In this document: piece after piece, positions 43,577-51,840 of the stretch
Layout: every line of letters begins with the position of its first letter
Numbering within the stretch: the stretch's first letter is position 1
Source: Paracoccaceae bacterium
Lineage (GTDB): Bacteria; Pseudomonadota; Alphaproteobacteria; Rhodobacterales; Rhodobacteraceae
DNA: 64,000 bases
Direction of reading: 5' to 3'
Assembly: GCA_020425125.1 (NCBI GenBank)
Contig: JAGQRV010000004.1
Span: 38,748 to 102,747 of the forward strand
Position numbers and translations under genes: made by a program
Notes under the pieces: model-generated
Told to the model about the DNA's origin: nothing
The model's database searches: none
Seen by the model: the letters and a program-made list of their open reading frames with translations, nothing else

Positions 43577-43957
43577 TCAGCGCCGGAGCAGATCGAGCAG
43601 CGACGACGACATCTTCCGCGCCTGGTCGAACATCCGCAGATTGGCTTCGTAGCTGCGCTGCGCTTCGCGGGAATCAGCAATCTCGAGGACCGCGTTGACG
43701 TTCGATCCCTTGTAGTGGCCGGTCTCGTCGGCCAGCGGACTGCTCGGATCGTAGACCAGCGGCAGATCCGAACGGTCGAGCTGGACCTTTCCGGTACGCA
43801 CTTCGCCGTCGGAACCGTCGGCCATGAACGGCACCGTCTTCCGCCGGTAGCCGGGCGTATCGGCATTGGCGATATTCTCGGATACATGCCGCAGACGGGT
43901 AGCCTGCGCGCGCATGCCGCTGGCTGAAATGTCGAGGCTCTGGAACAGATCGTTCAT
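43577..43957 (-). CDS. flgC: Flagellar proximal rod protein FlgC
   Basis: This 126-residue protein begins SLDISASGMRAQATRLRHVSENIANADTPGYRRKT and ends VLEIADSREAQRSYEANLRMFDQARKMSSSLLDLL, both hallmarks of FlgC. It is 9 bp downstream of flgB. Confidence 0.95.
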   Translation of the reverse strand: MNDLFQSLDISASGMRAQATRLRHVSENIANADTPGYRRKTVPFMADGSDGEVRTGKVQLDRSDLPLVYDPSSPLADETGHYKGSNVNAVLEIADSREAQRSYEANLRMFDQARKMSSSLLDLLRR

Positions 43958-43966
43958 GGCGGGCTC

Positions 43967-44371
43967 CTATCGTCCGCGGCCCAGGGCCGTGCGCAGCAGG
44001 TCGAGACCGCCGCGATAGGTCGCGAGGGCCAGGTCGTGCTGCTGCCGGATTTCGGCGGATTTGATCATCTCGGTCTCGAGCGACACGGTGTTGCCGTTGG
44101 GCGAGGCATCGCCGGCGAGTTCGGCTTCGACAAACGTCGGATCCGTGCCGAACCGCGCATGGGCGACGTGCCCGGGCCGAGTGGTTCTGAGGGTTCCGTC
44201 CGGTCCGACCGGCTGAGCGTTCTCATAGGTTTCCGAGAACGGGCTCAGATCGCGGGCGACATAGCCCGGCGTGTCGGCATTGGCGATATTGCGGGCCACG
44301 ACGGACTGTCTTGACATGGCGTGAGAGGCCAGCGCGGACGCCGTCTTAAAGATTGCTAAACCATTGAACAT
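43967..44371 (-). CDS. flgB: Flagellar proximal rod protein FlgB
   Basis: This 134-residue protein has the N-terminal helix MFNGLAIFKTASALASHAMSRQSVVARNIANADTPGYVARDL and ends IRQQHDLALATYRGGLDLLRTALG. I chose the ATG at 44371, because the frame is open nine codons further up but family members start here. It heads the flgBC-fliEQ-flgFGAH operon and is divergent from fliI. Confidence 0.94.
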   Translation of the reverse strand: MFNGLAIFKTASALASHAMSRQSVVARNIANADTPGYVARDLSPFSETYENAQPVGPDGTLRTTRPGHVAHARFGTDPTFVEAELAGDASPNGNTVSLETEMIKSAEIRQQHDLALATYRGGLDLLRTALGRGR

Positions 44372-44405
44372 CGGGGCTTCTCCCTCGACTTTACGCAACC
44401 TTGGC

Positions 44406-44424
44406 TTAACCGCGATTCGTTTAG
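44406..44424. promoter_or_regulatory. TTAACC-containing regulatory segment between flgB and fliI
   Basis: The 84-bp divergent spacer contains TTAACC at 44406-44411, a GATTC site at 44414-44418 and TTTAG at 44420-44424. The TTAACC half-site resembles CtrA motifs elsewhere in this locus, but the spacing to the second half is not the standard seven bases. This is a weak candidate control site for both operons. Confidence 0.3.
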
Positions 44425-44455
44425 AAAGGGTTGTCCAGCGCAGACCGGAGACCCC

Positions 44456-45805
44456 ATGTCAGAACCCCGATTCGAAGCCCTCAGCGCGCGCGTAGCCCGC
44501 ATCGAGCCGAGCTACGCAGTCGGCCGGGTCGCCGGTCTGAACGAAGCGATTCTGCGCGTACAGGGACTTGCCGGACACGCTGCCCTGGGCGATCAGGTCG
44601 AGATCCGTCCCTTGGCGCAGGAGCCGATTGCGGGCGAGATCCTGCGCATCGACGCGGTCGGTGCGGATGTCCTGGCCGGCGACGGTCTTGGCGGGGTCGC
44701 GCTCGGCGATCTTGTCGCCCTCCGGGGACCGGCGACGCTTGCGCCGGACACGAGTTGGGTGGGACGGGTGATCGACCCGCTCGGCCGGCCGCTCGACGGC
44801 CGGCCGCTGATGCCGGGACCGCAAACCCGCAACCTCAAGTCACCGCCGCCGCTTCCGGCGCATCGCCGTGCCATGGGCGCACGGATCGAGGCCGGCTTCG
44901 CGGCCTTCAACACGGTCCTGCCGATCGTGCGCGGCCAGCGGATCGGTCTCTTTGCGGGATCCGGCGTGGGAAAGTCGACGCTGATCGGAGGCTTGGCGCG
45001 GCGGCTCGACGCAGATGTCGTGGTGATCGCGCTGATTGGCGAGCGCGGCCGCGAAGTCGGCCATTTCGTTCGCGATGTTCTGGGTCCCGAGGGCATGGCG
45101 CGCGCCGTCGTTGTGGCAGCGACTTCGGACCAGTCGCCGCTGAACCGGCGGCGATGCGCCTGGAGCGCCATGGCCGTTGCGGAGCACTTCCGCGACCAGG
45201 GACAGCACGTGCTGTTGATCGCGGATTCGATCACGCGCTTTGCAGACGCCCATCGCGAGGTCGCGCTTGCCGGGGGTGAGGCGCCGACGATGCAGGGCTA
45301 TCCGGCGACACTGGCGCACCAGATCATGGCGCTTGCCGAGCGCGCCGGCCCGGGGGCCGGGACGGCGGGCGATATCACCGCCGTCTTCAGCGTTCTTGTC
45401 GCGGGTTCCGACATGGACAGCCCGGTGGCCGACATCCTTCGGGGCGTGCTCGACGGTCATGTGGTGCTCGACAGGCGGATCGCGGAGCGCGGCCGCTTCC
45501 CCGCCATCGACCTGCTCCGCTCGGTCTCGCGCAGCTTGCCGGCAGCGGCAACCGAAGAGGAAAACCGGCTGATCGCCGACGCGCGCATGCTGCTCGGAGC
45601 CTATGACCGGGCCGAACTTATGATACAGTCGGGACTGTACGCCGCGGGCAACGACCCGGTAACCGATCGCGCCATCCGCTGCTATTCTGCGCTCGACGCA
45701 TTCCTAGCGCGGGTTCAGGACGAGAGCGTCGCCGAGAGTTTCGAAGCTCTGGCGCGATGTCTGGGGGATGCGACGCCGGCCGGGCAGGCTCCTCAGAGCC
45801 CGTAG
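44456..45805 (+). CDS. fliI: Flagellar export ATPase FliI
   Basis: This 449-residue ATPase, related to F1 beta, powers export. The Walker A motif GSGVGKST is at 168-175. The segments LIGERGREVGHFVRDVLG, LLIADSITRFADAHREVAL (Walker B region) and the FliI signature GGEAPTMQGYPATLAHQIMALAERAG follow, and then ILRGVLDGHVVLDRRIAERGRFPAIDLL. Its 3' end overlaps the convergent DUF1217 gene by 13 bp. Confidence 0.96.
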   Translation: MSEPRFEALSARVARIEPSYAVGRVAGLNEAILRVQGLAGHAALGDQVEIRPLAQEPIAGEILRIDAVGADVLAGDGLGGVALGDLVALRGPATLAPDTSWVGRVIDPLGRPLDGRPLMPGPQTRNLKSPPPLPAHRRAMGARIEAGFAAFNTVLPIVRGQRIGLFAGSGVGKSTLIGGLARRLDADVVVIALIGERGREVGHFVRDVLGPEGMARAVVVAATSDQSPLNRRRCAWSAMAVAEHFRDQGQHVLLIADSITRFADAHREVALAGGEAPTMQGYPATLAHQIMALAERAGPGAGTAGDITAVFSVLVAGSDMDSPVADILRGVLDGHVVLDRRIAERGRFPAIDLLRSVSRSLPAAATEEENRLIADARMLLGAYDRAELMIQSGLYAAGNDPVTDRAIRCYSALDAFLARVQDESVAESFEALARCLGDATPAGQAPQSP

Positions 45806-46623
45806 AGCGTGGCCAGAATCGAAGATGACGAAGTTCCGCCGGACAGGATCGAGAGCGCGGGGGAGGTTGCGGTCGGACCGCCGCTTCCGGTTGCTTCTGC
45901 CACGATGAGAAAGCGCGTCCGCAGCTTGTCCATGACTTCGGGAGCTGTGAAGTCCCCGACCTCGCCTACTCCGAAAACCTGCTTCGCACGGGTGCGGAAC
46001 ACATCGAGCTGCTTGTCGATGTCGAGACTGCCGAAACTCGAGGGAAGCCCGAGAGCCGTTTCGAAGACTTCGCGCAGCGGTCCGCTCCCCATCACGCCAA
46101 ACCAGCGCGCATCGTCAGATTTCGTGCGCCCGACGAGCTGAGCGAGCTCGGTCTCCAGGGACAGCGCCAGACGCATCGTCGGATCGACATCGCCGACCGC
46201 AACCTCGAAATCGCGGTCGATATAGGCGTTGATGATCTTGTCCGGGAAGTCGCTGAGGCCGGTGCTGGGCACCGAGTAGTCGCCGAAGCCGAAAGCCTTG
46301 GACAGTGCCGCATAGCGCGGATCGGTCATGCGGTTTGCCAGGCTGTCGGTTGAGAGGACGCCGCCCTCGAGAATCTTCTGGATGAAGTACTTGTTGGGCA
46401 GGTCGTCCTGAAGATTGAAGGCCCCCAGCGCGACCTTGAGCAAAGTCCGGTCGGCAACAAGATCGGCCGCAGTCGTGATATTGCCGATCTTCTCGCGGAA
46501 ATACTGGGTCTCGCGATCGAGCTGCGTGTTGGCCGCATGCGCTGCCTTCTGCGTCGGCAGCGTCCGGCTCAGAAACTGCCAGCCCGCAACGCCACCCAGC
46601 GGCAGGGTGGGCTGGAAGGTCAC
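45793..46623 (-). CDS. DUF1217 flagellar protein
   Basis: This 276-residue protein is of the DUF1217 family, which in alphaproteobacteria is found almost only in flagellar loci. Recognisable parts are FREKIGNITTAADLVADRTLLKVALGAFNLQDDLPNKYFIQKILEGG and RYAALSKAFGFGDY. No signal peptide is seen, and the C-terminus is Ser/Gly/Thr-rich. It overlaps flbT by 4 bp, so it belongs to the flaF-flbT operon. It may be an exported structural or regulatory protein. The exact role is not known to me. Confidence 0.85.
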   Translation of the reverse strand: MTFQPTLPLGGVAGWQFLSRTLPTQKAAHAANTQLDRETQYFREKIGNITTAADLVADRTLLKVALGAFNLQDDLPNKYFIQKILEGGVLSTDSLANRMTDPRYAALSKAFGFGDYSVPSTGLSDFPDKIINAYIDRDFEVAVGDVDPTMRLALSLETELAQLVGRTKSDDARWFGVMGSGPLREVFETALGLPSSFGSLDIDKQLDVFRTRAKQVFGVGEVGDFTAPEVMDKLRTRFLIVAEATGSGGPTATSPALSILSGGTSSSSILATLYGL

Positions 46624-47027
46624 GTCGGTCTCCGTGCGGCCAGGAGGCGCTCTTCGCGCGGAAGCAGGGAGCGGAGCGACTTGAGCGCTCCGTAGAACTG
46701 ACGCGCTTCGGTGGCCGTTGTCGCCGCAGACAGGAGGCGCCGGCTGTCGGGGTCCGTCAACACCTGGCTCAATTGCTCGATCCCGCGCAAAAGCTGAAGC
46801 CGGGCCTCTTCGGGATCGGCGTCGCCGGAAAGGACGAGTTGCGCGATGTAGCAGACCCGACGGACCGGCGTGTTGACCTCATCGGGATGAATCGCGTCCT
46901 TCAGCCTCAGGATATTGGCATTGGGCGTGACGATGTTGAGGCGGCTGCGGCGATCGCCATTTTCGATGACGGCGCCGTTGATCAGGATCCGCTCGTGTGG
47001 CCCGAGCTTGAGCACAAGGCCAGTCAT
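46620..47027 (-). CDS. flbT: Flagellin regulator FlbT
   Basis: This 135-residue protein starts GLVLKLGPHERILINGAVIENGDRRSRLNI, the FlbT signature, and continues with a helical RRVCYIAQLVLSGDADPEEAR. In Caulobacter, FlbT binds flagellin mRNA and limits its translation until the hook is complete. It overlaps flaF and the DUF1217 gene by 4 bp each. Confidence 0.94.
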   Translation of the reverse strand: MTGLVLKLGPHERILINGAVIENGDRRSRLNIVTPNANILRLKDAIHPDEVNTPVRRVCYIAQLVLSGDADPEEARLQLLRGIEQLSQVLTDPDSRRLLSAATTATEARQFYGALKSLRSLLPREERLLAARRPT

Positions 47028-47398
47028 GACTGCCCCTCTTGCATGCGCAGTCCCCGCATGATCGCGGAGTTGACCTCGACGAGGACAGCGGTTCCCGCCT
47101 CTCCGCGCAGGATGCGGCGGGTTTGCACATCGGTAAATTCGGCAAGATAGAAGAGCCGTGCCCGCAGATCGGCCGGCAGGGCGTTGTCCGAATCCGCGAC
47201 ACTTGTCGCGACATAAGTCCAGAGCCGCCGGTTGTCATGCAGCGCCTCGACGAGTTCCGGGTACGGCACGCCCGGTCGGTCTGCAGCCTTCAGTCTGCGG
47301 GTGACCCGGACAAAGGCTTCGTGTTCGGTACTTTGCGGCGTACGTACCGCGGCGTTGACGGGGCTATAGGCCGTTCGGGCCATGTCGAAAGCGTTCAC
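47024..47398 (-). CDS. flaF: Flagellin synthesis activator FlaF
   Basis: This 124-residue protein is of the FlaF family (YSPVNAAVRTPQSTEHEAFVRVTRRL, LHDNRRLWTYVATSVADSDNALPADLRARLFYLAEFT). FlaF promotes flagellin production and acts with FlbT. I chose the GTG at 47398 (VNAFDMART), with GGAAGGAC seven bases upstream, rather than a TTG five codons earlier. It lies 92 bp beyond the flagellin stop on the same strand. Confidence 0.9.
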   Translation of the reverse strand: MNAFDMARTAYSPVNAAVRTPQSTEHEAFVRVTRRLKAADRPGVPYPELVEALHDNRRLWTYVATSVADSDNALPADLRARLFYLAEFTDVQTRRILRGEAGTAVLVEVNSAIMRGLRMQEGQS

Positions 47399-47454
47399 GT
47401 CAGGTCCTTCCAATGACCGTTTTGGTTCATTCCGGCACGAGGCCGGTCAAGGAT

Positions 47455-47478
47455 GGGGGCGCCCCTGAAGGCGCCCCC
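47455..47478 (-). terminator. Hairpin between flagellin and flaF
   Basis: A 9-bp perfect stem (GGGGGCGCC / GGCGCCCCC) with a 6-base loop lies 12 bp after the flagellin stop. There is no long T-run after it. It probably ends or stabilises the abundant flagellin transcript, with partial read-through to flaF. Confidence 0.65.
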
Positions 47479-47490
47479 AGAAGGGCCGGA

Positions 47491-48702
47491 TCACCGGAAC
47501 AGGGAGAGGATGTTCTGCGGCGCCTGGTTGGCGATCGAAAGCGACTGGATGCCGAGCTGCTGTTGCACCTGAAGCGCCTGCAGGCGTGCCGAGGCTTCTT
47601 CCATGTCGGCGTCGACCATCGAGCCGATGCCCGCTTTCATCGCATCGGTCAGCTTCGAGACGAAGTTGGCCTGGATGTCCACCTGCTTGGCTGACGAACC
47701 GAACGCCGCGGCCGCGTCGATCGCGGTGTCGGTCAGGTTCTCGATCGTGCCGAGTGCGGTCTGTGCGCCGGCCAGAGTGCTCACATCGAGGCTCTGAAGT
47801 GCCGCAAGTGCGCCCGACCCGCTGTTGGTGTAGCTTGCGGAGATCGAGATCGTGCTTGCACCACCATTCGTGAACACGAGGTCGCCCGAGTTGGCGCTGT
47901 CGTAGTCGACCGTAAGGTTCGACACGCCAAGCGCCTCGACCTCGGCCTTCAGCGCAACGGCGATCACGTCCTGCGGCGTGGTGGACGCGAGGTCGTTCGC
48001 AGTCACCTGATACGACGCAGTCTGGCTGCCGACGCGAATGGTGATCTTGTCACCGGCCGACAGGTTCGAGGCGTCGATCGTCAGGGTGTCGTTGTCCGAA
48101 CCGCCGCTGACGTCGAGCGACATGGACGCCGCATCACCCGCAGTCGAGGCATAGCCGTTGGCAACCGAAAAGACGCTCTGCGCCACATAGCCGGTGGTCG
48201 AGAGATCCTGGCCAGTGACCGTGATGTAGGACGGCGTGACGTTGCCGGCCGAGTCACGGTCGAGCGAGGACAGGATGTCGGTGCTGGATGTGCTGCCGTC
48301 GACAAGGTTCAGACCGTTGAACTGCGCCGAACTGACGACCGATGCGATCTGGTCCTTCAGCTTGGTGACATCCGTGTTCAGCTTGGTGCGGTCCACATTG
48401 CCGCCGGTTGCGGCGACGATCTTTTCCTTGATCTGACCCAGAAGGTCCGTGATCGTTTCCGCCGCCTGCTGGGCGACCGCAACGGTCGACTGGCCCAGCG
48501 CCAGGCTGTCCGAGATCGCACCGAACCCGGTCACATCCGACTCCATGACCTTGGAAATCGCCCAGATGGCCGAGTTGTCCTTGGCGGTGGCAATGCTCTT
48601 GCCGGTGGAGATTTCGTTCTGGGTCTTCTCAAGGCCCTTGTTCACCCCTTTCAGGGTCTGCAGCGCGACCATGGCGCTGGTGTTCGTCAGAATGCTGGAC
48701 AT
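47491..48702 (-). CDS. fliC: Flagellin
   Basis: This 403-residue filament protein is the only flagellin in the window. The N-terminal D0/D1 region is MSSILTNTSAMVALQTLKGVNKGLEKTQNEISTGKSI, and the C-terminal helix is QVDIQANFVSKLTDAMKAGIGSMVDADMEEASARLQALQVQQQLGIQSLSIANQAPQNILSLFR. The middle, about residues 150-300, is Ser/Thr/Asp-rich and beta-type, exposed on the filament surface. The transcript has a 213-bp upstream gap with a CtrA-like site. Expression is presumably tuned by FlbT and FlaF. Confidence 0.96.
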   Translation of the reverse strand: MSSILTNTSAMVALQTLKGVNKGLEKTQNEISTGKSIATAKDNSAIWAISKVMESDVTGFGAISDSLALGQSTVAVAQQAAETITDLLGQIKEKIVAATGGNVDRTKLNTDVTKLKDQIASVVSSAQFNGLNLVDGSTSSTDILSSLDRDSAGNVTPSYITVTGQDLSTTGYVAQSVFSVANGYASTAGDAASMSLDVSGGSDNDTLTIDASNLSAGDKITIRVGSQTASYQVTANDLASTTPQDVIAVALKAEVEALGVSNLTVDYDSANSGDLVFTNGGASTISISASYTNSGSGALAALQSLDVSTLAGAQTALGTIENLTDTAIDAAAAFGSSAKQVDIQANFVSKLTDAMKAGIGSMVDADMEEASARLQALQVQQQLGIQSLSIANQAPQNILSLFR

Positions 48703-48855
48703 TGGTGTGTCATCCTGTGTTCGGGTGCTTTTGCACCGGGTCTCGTTCGCCGCGCCTGACGACGCGGTGTTCCTTGCCCTTCTGACACCTGCGGATCGGG
48801 TCTATCCGCGCCACCCCGAGTTCCGGGATGCAGGCGCACGCTAGACGCGACGCCC

Positions 48856-48870
48856 CTAAAGGATTGCTAA
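48856..48870. promoter_or_regulatory. CtrA-like box upstream of flagellin
   Basis: CTAA (48856-48859), seven bases (AGGATTG) and CTAA (48867-48870) lie about 154 bp upstream of the flagellin start. The site matches the fliL/fliF box in CTAA-N2-GATTG-yTAA. It fits a degenerate CtrA TTAA-N7-TTAA site. Binding is inferred. Confidence 0.5.
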
Positions 48871-48915
48871 CCCACTCAGGAAAAAACGGAAAATTGTCCG
48901 CATCTGCATCCCGTC

Positions 48916-49266
48916 CTAGAATCGACGGGTAATCCGGCTCGGCTCGAGCGGCGTGGCCCGAACACCCCCCTCATCATAGGTGCCGCGACCGTGGTGCAGG
49001 TTCTGCAATTCGGCCACGCGGCGCATCACCGTCCTGAGCCCCTCTGCCGCCGCGAGCAGGAGCGCCTGATTGCGCTCGGCCGCCTTGCGCAACCGCTCCG
49101 ATGCGTCGACGCCCTTCCCGCTGCGCTGCCTGGAAATCCGGTTGATGAGGTCCGCCTTGCGGTCCGCCAGGAGCTCAAGTTCGGCGAGTTCGCCTGCCAG
49201 AAGATGCCGGCGCTCCAGATCGAGAACCGCTTCCAGTTCGTCCATGTCCTGCGCAATCATTTGCAT
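48916..49266 (-). CDS. FlgN-like coiled-coil export chaperone
   Basis: This 116-residue helical protein (MQMIAQDMDELEAVLDLERRHLLAGELAELELLADRKADLI, then AAERNQALLLAAAEGLRTVMRRVAELQ) has the size and helix layout of FlgN, the chaperone for hook-associated proteins FlgK and FlgL. The ATG at 49266 overlaps the flgJ-like stop by one base (TGATG). Its C-terminal tail is basic. The assignment rests on structure and location. Confidence 0.65.
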   Translation of the reverse strand: MQMIAQDMDELEAVLDLERRHLLAGELAELELLADRKADLINRISRQRSGKGVDASERLRKAAERNQALLLAAAEGLRTVMRRVAELQNLHHGRGTYDEGGVRATPLEPSRITRRF

Positions 49267-49541
49267 CAATCGCGTGCCTTCAATGACTGGTAGATGACTT
49301 CTGCGAGCCCGAGACCACCGGCCTGGGCGATCTTGTCCGCCTGCGCCTCGCGCAGGAATGACGCGAACTGTTCTTCGCCCGGTCCACCACCGAAGCTCTC
49401 CGAGGTTTCGCCGACGCCCGAGCACTTCAGCATTTCTGCAAGAAAACTCGCTTCGAGCTTCTCAGCCGCCTGCCGCAGCGCTGCATCCTGATCTGGCGCC
49501 TTCAGGGGCCCCTGCCCCGGCACATTCGAACTGACTTGCAT
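49266..49541 (-). CDS. FlgJ-type rod-binding protein (no muramidase domain)
   Basis: This 91-residue protein covers the rod-binding half of FlgJ: LRQAAEKLEASFLAEMLKCSGVGETSESFGGGPGEEQFASFLREAQADKIAQAGGLGLAEVIYQSL. The C-terminal muramidase domain of enteric FlgJ is absent; the separate SltF-like enzyme at 34694-35467 would supply it. I chose the ATG at 49541 (MQVSSNV). It is coupled to the FlgN-like gene. Confidence 0.8.
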   Translation of the reverse strand: MQVSSNVPGQGPLKAPDQDAALRQAAEKLEASFLAEMLKCSGVGETSESFGGGPGEEQFASFLREAQADKIAQAGGLGLAEVIYQSLKARD

Positions 49542-49593
49542 GTCCTTGCCCTTCCGCAATTGGGAACGCTGCCTGATCCTTGCCGCCGTCACG

Positions 49594-49608
49594 GTAAACA
49601 TCTGGTAA
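49594..49608. promoter_or_regulatory. CtrA-like degenerate box between flgJ-like gene and fliK
   Basis: GTAA (49594-49597), seven bases (ACATCTG) and GTAA (49605-49608) form a direct repeat with the spacing of a CtrA site (TTAC-N7-TTAC on the minus strand). It lies in the 113-bp divergent spacer. The half-sites differ from consensus, so the support is low. Confidence 0.35.
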
Positions 49609-49654
49609 GGCTGATCGTCCAATGTTCGGCACGTCCGCCGTTACGAGGTACCCG

Positions 49655-50935
49655 ATGCAACCCGATCCACTCAGACCCGCGATTCTCGCCGGACCGGCTC
49701 CGAAGCCGGCCTCAGCATCCCATGCGGCCGAGCTGGCGGAAACGCGGGAAGACGAGGACGCCTTTGCCGACGAACTCAAGGAAGGCGAAGACGCGAAGCC
49801 GGAGTCCAAGCCGGCCAAGAGTGCGGATGACAAAACCGATGAAAGCGGCGCGGAGTCCAAGCAGACAAGGGATAGCCTGGTTACGGCCATGGTATCTGCC
49901 GCCATTCAGCCCTCCGCAGCGACACAGACCGTGCCGGAGACGGGTACCGCCGCCGAAGTGACTCGCGCCGCACCCGAAACGGTTCCCGCACCCGCGCCGC
50001 CGCTCATGCCCGAACCGGCCGCGGCGGGTGCCGTGCGGGCGCAGGCGAAGACCGCTGCAAACGATCTCGCACAGCCGGCGCCTCAGCAGCCAGCTGAACC
50101 CGTGGATGCCGGTACCTCAGCGCAAGAGGAGTCGGCAGAGGTCAAGCCGACCAATACGGCTCCCGCGCTTCCGGCATCCGAGTATGGGAAAGCGGCCGCG
50201 TCCGATCAGACCAAAGCCGCGCCGACGGGCACACTCGCCGCGGGGACCGTTCCCACAGAAATCAGGAAGCCCGAGCCACCCCGTCCGGCACCGGCAGCCG
50301 CGCAGGCTGCCGCCGCGGACCAGCCCGAACAGCCTCAGAATACCGTACAGACCGCCGCCGCAGCTCAGGACTCCACAGCAAAGCGCCCGGGCGAGAGCCG
50401 GTCGGTTGAACCGGCAATACACGGCGCGACGGTCATCGATGATGCGTCCATGCCTCAGACCGGACCGGGAGGCGATGTCCGCGGCACCGCTTCCGTGCAT
50501 GTCGATCCCGCACGGAGCGACCTTCGCCCTACTGACGCAACTCGCCACGTTCTCGCTCAGGTAGTCGACGGCATCCGCCATAGCAACGATGGCCGCGTCG
50601 AAGTCTCGCTCAGTCCCGAGGAACTGGGACGCCTGCGTCTCACGCTTCATGGCAGAGGCGATGGCATGCATGTGACCATTCAGGCAGACCGTCCCGAAAC
50701 CCAGGATCTCCTGCGCCGCCATATCACACAGCTCCAGCAGGATATCCGCGCCCTCGGCTATTCCGACGTGTCGTTCGATTTCGGCACACGTCAGGAGCGC
50801 CCGCAGCTTCCGAGCGCGGACTGGACCGTTCCGAGCGCAGCCGACACCGAAACGGAAACCGGAACCGCGACCGCTCCGGTCACCAGCGGCGCCGTCCGGA
50901 TGGCGTCGGGCCGCGGGCTCGATCTCAGGCTCTGA
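49655..50935 (+). CDS. fliK: FliK, hook-length control protein
   Basis: This 426-residue exported ruler protein has residues 25-290 that are Ala/Pro/Glu/Thr-rich and disordered. The conserved C-terminal Flg_hook domain, about residues 310-370, has HSNDGRVEVSLSPEELGRLRLTLHGRGDGMHVTIQADRPETQDLLRRHITQLQQDIRALGYSDVSFDF. The ATG at 49655 (MQPDPL) has GAGG seven bases upstream; an ATG 11 codons earlier is less likely. It is 11 bp before flgD. Confidence 0.93.
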   Translation: MQPDPLRPAILAGPAPKPASASHAAELAETREDEDAFADELKEGEDAKPESKPAKSADDKTDESGAESKQTRDSLVTAMVSAAIQPSAATQTVPETGTAAEVTRAAPETVPAPAPPLMPEPAAAGAVRAQAKTAANDLAQPAPQQPAEPVDAGTSAQEESAEVKPTNTAPALPASEYGKAAASDQTKAAPTGTLAAGTVPTEIRKPEPPRPAPAAAQAAAADQPEQPQNTVQTAAAAQDSTAKRPGESRSVEPAIHGATVIDDASMPQTGPGGDVRGTASVHVDPARSDLRPTDATRHVLAQVVDGIRHSNDGRVEVSLSPEELGRLRLTLHGRGDGMHVTIQADRPETQDLLRRHITQLQQDIRALGYSDVSFDFGTRQERPQLPSADWTVPSAADTETETGTATAPVTSGAVRMASGRGLDLRL

Positions 50936-50946
50936 AAGGAGACCCC

Positions 50947-51624
50947 ATGTCCATAAGCGCAACCTCCGCCTCCACTGGCACTACCGGATCGATCCAAGCC
51001 GCCGCCGATGCCGCGACGAAGAACAGCGCGTCGGCCATCGCGTCGGACTTCGAGACGTTCCTGAAAATGCTGACGACCCAACTTCAAAACCAGGATCCGC
51101 TCAATCCGATCGATTCGTCCGACTACGCGGTGCAGCTTGCGACCTTTGCGGGTGTGGAGCAGCAGGTGCAGACCAACGATCTTCTCAAGTCGCTCGGCGC
51201 CGGTGGTGCGATGGGCGGGCTGGCACAATATTCCGGGTGGGTCGGAATGGAAGCGCGGGTCGAGGACAAGGTCCAGATCGACGGTGCACCGGTCGAGTTG
51301 AACTTCGATCTCCCCGCGGGGACCCAGAAGGCCGAACTGGTCGTCAAGACCACGTCCGGCCTCGAACTCCACCGGCGTGACCTGACCAACGCCACGTCCC
51401 CGTATATCTGGGATGGCAAATCGCCGAGCGGGGACGATCTCTTACAGGGCGAATACGATCTGTCGATCGAGACCACGAGCTCATCCGGCGCGACCGATAC
51501 CATTCCGGTCAGCACCTATTCGAGGGTCAGCGAAGTGCGCAGCAGCGCTGACGGGGCCGAGATCGTGCTGACGAACGGACAGGTGGTGGCCCCGACCGAA
51601 ATCACGGCCCTGCGAGGAAGCTGA
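50947..51624 (+). CDS. flgD: Hook assembly scaffold protein FlgD
   Basis: This 225-residue protein has the FlgD signature ASDFETFLKMLTTQLQNQDPLNPIDSSDYAVQLATFAGVEQQVQTNDLL at about 35-80, followed by a two-domain beta-rich part (LPAGTQKAELVVKTTSGLE). It forms the temporary cap for hook assembly. flgE, the hook gene, does not follow here. Confidence 0.94.
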   Translation: MSISATSASTGTTGSIQAAADAATKNSASAIASDFETFLKMLTTQLQNQDPLNPIDSSDYAVQLATFAGVEQQVQTNDLLKSLGAGGAMGGLAQYSGWVGMEARVEDKVQIDGAPVELNFDLPAGTQKAELVVKTTSGLELHRRDLTNATSPYIWDGKSPSGDDLLQGEYDLSIETTSSSGATDTIPVSTYSRVSEVRSSADGAEIVLTNGQVVAPTEITALRGS

Positions 51625-51840
51625 CCACGTCAGGCTCACGCTCTGAAGCAACACCCCTCACGCGAGCTAGGTGCGGAGCGGTCCCGAGGCAGATGAGCCG
51701 CGACTTGGCGACGCGAAATGACCGGCGCTTCCGGGTCTGCTACGGCCCGCAGACTGGCTGCACGACCTGACGTCCAGCGACAATTCGTACGCCGCGATCG
51801 AACGTGTCTGAATGACCGCGCTCTCTCCGCCTTGTCCCAT

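Noticed and set aside
44346-44360. TTAA-N7-TAAA as a CtrA site at flgB
   Set aside because: It lies inside the flgB coding sequence where the encoded GLAIFKTA is expected for the family; the match is likely chance.
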